From the NCBI GenBank assembly GCA_011364965.1, contig RDOB01000007.1:1-64000 (forward strand): 64,000 bases of DNA, read 5' to 3'. Numbering within the stretch: position 1 is the stretch's first letter; each line of letters starts with the position of its first letter. Origin of the DNA: Candidatus Heimdallarchaeota archaeon (GTDB taxonomy: Archaea > Asgardarchaeota > Heimdallarchaeia > Hodarchaeales > Hodarchaeaceae). Of this stretch, positions 62,586 to 64,000 are shown piece after piece. Both the position numbers and the translations under genes were made by a program. The notes beneath the pieces were generated by a model. That model was not told the DNA's origin and made no database searches. It saw nothing but the letters and a program-made list of their open reading frames with translations.

Positions 62586-63419
62586 TCAGTACTTAGGTGA
62601 AATTGGGTAATTACTGATTAGCAATTCAGTATTGCGTTGAACTGTATTTTTCATATTACTGGAAATTATGTAACTATAAACATAATATTCTGAGAAGAAG
62701 TCTTGTATAGTTGGAGAATCTCGATTCGAGAGAATCCATAAATTAGTTATGTCATCAAGATATGATTTTAAAGTTCTCCAGTCAATATTATTCATCCCTT
62801 TTCCATATAAATTCCCTTTTTTCGATGTGTCAAAATAAGGAGGATCAAGATACCACATTACTTCTTGATCAGTTAAAATTGAAGCACTTCGTTTAAAAAC
62901 TTCCGAATAGTCCAGATTGGTAATTTCAACTGGATAACGATTAAGTATCTTATGAATGGATCTCATTTTATCAGGTTTATTAATCTGCCAATTAGAATGA
63001 GCTTTTTTAATGCTATATCCCCCTCCAGCTCCATTAGGAGAACAGCTCAGAATTATTAACTTTTTTATTGCCCGTTCCAAAAGTGAAGTGGGTCTTTTTT
63101 GTTTCCACTGGAAATAATCTTCGCGGGTTATCAGGGGAAGTATTCGAATGTATTCGTTTAATTCCTCTAAAAGGTCAGCATCTTGAATACACTTGAGTAG
63201 TGCAAATATTTCAGGGTCTTTATCATTCAACCAAGCTTCTTTAGCTTTAGGTGAAACTTGGATGAAAAAATTGGCCAAACCTGTGAATGGTTCAATTAAA
63301 AAGGGGATTTCAGGTGGAATTGAACCAAATAAAGCCCAATATTTTTTTGTATTGCTTTTAGCACCAGGATAACTAGCAATAGTTAGTTTTGAAGGGATTT
63401 GCATATTGAAAGCCATCAT
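62586..63419 (-). CDS. D12-class N6-adenine DNA methyltransferase
   Basis: The 277-residue enzyme has the D12 layout. The N-terminal YPGAKSNTKKYWALF and SAM motif PFTGLANFF (family PFxGxG) are followed by a target-recognition region and the catalytic DPPYF near 194. Family members methylate adenine in double-stranded DNA in restriction systems, mismatch repair or as solitary enzymes. No restriction endonuclease gene lies beside it in this window. It is bordered by gene-poor DNA on both sides, so it may be a mobile or acquired gene. Confidence 0.88.
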   Translation of the reverse strand: MMAFNMQIPSKLTIASYPGAKSNTKKYWALFGSIPPEIPFLIEPFTGLANFFIQVSPKAKEAWLNDKDPEIFALLKCIQDADLLEELNEYIRILPLITREDYFQWKQKRPTSLLERAIKKLIILSCSPNGAGGGYSIKKAHSNWQINKPDKMRSIHKILNRYPVEITNLDYSEVFKRSASILTDQEVMWYLDPPYFDTSKKGNLYGKGMNNIDWRTLKSYLDDITNLWILSNRDSPTIQDFFSEYYVYSYIISSNMKNTVQRNTELLISNYPISPKY

Positions 63420-63810
63420 ACGTTGCTTCTTTATTGTTCTTAAAACAATTGCGTTAGAGTAAAGATATCTTTTTTATATTCAAGGTCACTAAATCTTCCC
63501 CAGCTTTTAATTTATTTTCTATGACATACCCTGAATTGTTCCTTGAATTAATTTTTATTACCAAATCATATAGCCTTAAAAAAATATATCTGAGGAATAT
63601 TCAGCTGGAACATTACTGAAAGACCCTTTTGCCTAGGAATAAGCCCATTTGGAAATAAATGGGTATTTTTGATGTATTTAATTTAGATCAAGCAAATCAA
63701 AAATTAAAGCAGTAGGGTGAAGAGGAATGGTTCCCCTTAACGATTCCTACCTTTTACCTATGATAATGTTCATTCATAACAAATAAAACCTAATCATCTT
63801 TTTTGGATTA
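63420..63810 (+). other. 391-base spacer with a plus-strand hairpin/T-run
   Basis: CCCATTT (63644-63650) pairs with AAATGGG (63657-63663), and a five-T run (63666-63670) follows, like an intrinsic terminator on the plus strand. No plus-strand gene leads into it, so a small plus-strand transcript is possible. Otherwise I see nothing. Confidence 0.35.
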
Positions 63811-64000
63811 CTAAGTCTTTTCTGCAATAAAGAGAGCATATCCAATTCCCTTTTTTCTTACAAATTTCATGATCTCTTGGAATTTTTCTTCGTCTTCCAT
63901 CTCTATTGCACGAACTACTATTAATTTATTTAATAGATTTCGATATTCATCTGAAAAATCGATTACTTGGACGTTTACAAAACCTGCTTCTTTCATTATC
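63811..64000 (-). CDS. SAM-dependent methyltransferase, C-terminal fragment, cut by window edge
   Basis: The frame is open to the right window edge, so the gene starts beyond 64000. The 61 residues read MKEAGFVNVQVIDFSDEYRN and KKGIGYALFIAEKT. A late AGF-x-N-V strand followed by an alternating helix and a terminal strand is the normal end of class I (type 11-like) methyltransferases. The SAM motifs would lie outside the window, so the substrate is unknown. The internal ATG at 63996 is not necessarily the start. Confidence 0.5.
   Translation of the reverse strand, partial: IMKEAGFVNVQVIDFSDEYRNLLNKLIVVRAIEMEDEEKFQEIMKFVRKKGIGYALFIAEKT

Noticed and set aside
1..64000. CRISPR arrays, rRNA genes and phage structural genes
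   Set aside because: No regularly spaced direct repeats, no rRNA-like stretches and no phage structural proteins were recognised on either strand.

Overview
The window is a low-GC archaeal chromosome segment. It carries archaeal/eukaryotic-type information genes: RIO2 kinase, LSm, eS26, eS19, eS30, eS6, eL42, aEF-2, aIF5B, aIF2-gamma, SRP19, Trm1, an RPA-like OB-fold protein, PDCD5 and GPN GTPase. It also carries proteins known mainly from eukaryotes and their archaeal relatives: an Elf1-like zinc ribbon, a Roadblock/LC7 protein, an EMC6-like membrane protein, a GIFT/DUF4350-like protein and a Sec59/VTE5-like kinase. An eEF2-like diphthamide loop and Thr-rich membrane-anchored surface proteins add to this. 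I infer an Asgard-like archaeon, but the rank cannot be fixed from this sequence.

Layout. 1-363 is the tail of a transposase running in from the left. 462-3012 holds an EMAP-domain protein, a HAD phosphatase and a P-loop/deoxyribosyltransferase-like fusion. 3047-17509 is the accessory block. It has a secreted phospholipase C/S1-P1-like enzyme, an ABC importer (fused permease, surface-anchored binding protein, ATPase), two active-looking and one metal-ligand-less calcineurin-like phosphoesterase, and a secreted GATase-like protein. Most end in a Thr- or Pro-rich stalk, a GF-type motif, one membrane helix and a basic tail. I read it as a cell-surface system that may cut phospholipids or phosphoesters and import a product; the substrate is not known. 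A structured RNA candidate follows at 17645-17742.

17766-22987 holds RIO2, DUF460, LSm, a RecA-like protein with a broken Walker A, and a PfkB kinase. 23259-31368 has Roadblock, eS26, a radical SAM/SPASM enzyme, tRNA-Arg, aEF-2, an M24 peptidase and a PD-(D/E)XK-like protein. 31391-39039 has a biotin ligase, PDCD5, eS19, the GIFT/Elf1/VTE5/GTPase run and an RPA-like protein. 39125-45976 is RNA-centred: tRNA-Pro with a T-loop intron plus a second one, Trm1, FtsJ, SRP19, aIF5B, eS6, aIF2-gamma and a PIN protein. 46111-53374 holds tRNA-Thr, a ThiI-like protein without a PP-loop, AMMECR1, EMC6-like, GPN, signal peptidase I, eL42, intron-containing initiator tRNA-Met and eS30. 53629-57282 is a DeoC/aldehyde:ferredoxin oxidoreductase/Fe-S run. 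The end holds a HipA-like kinase, MetRS, a HAD hydrolase, a 1-kb gene desert, a solitary D12 adenine methylase and a cut-off methyltransferase.

Working links: DeoC releases acetaldehyde, which the next gene's tungsten-type oxidoreductase could oxidise. EMC6-like, GPN and signal peptidase lie side by side and two of them concern membrane insertion or secretion. Several minus-strand genes end in hairpins that overlap the stop codon and run into a T-tract.
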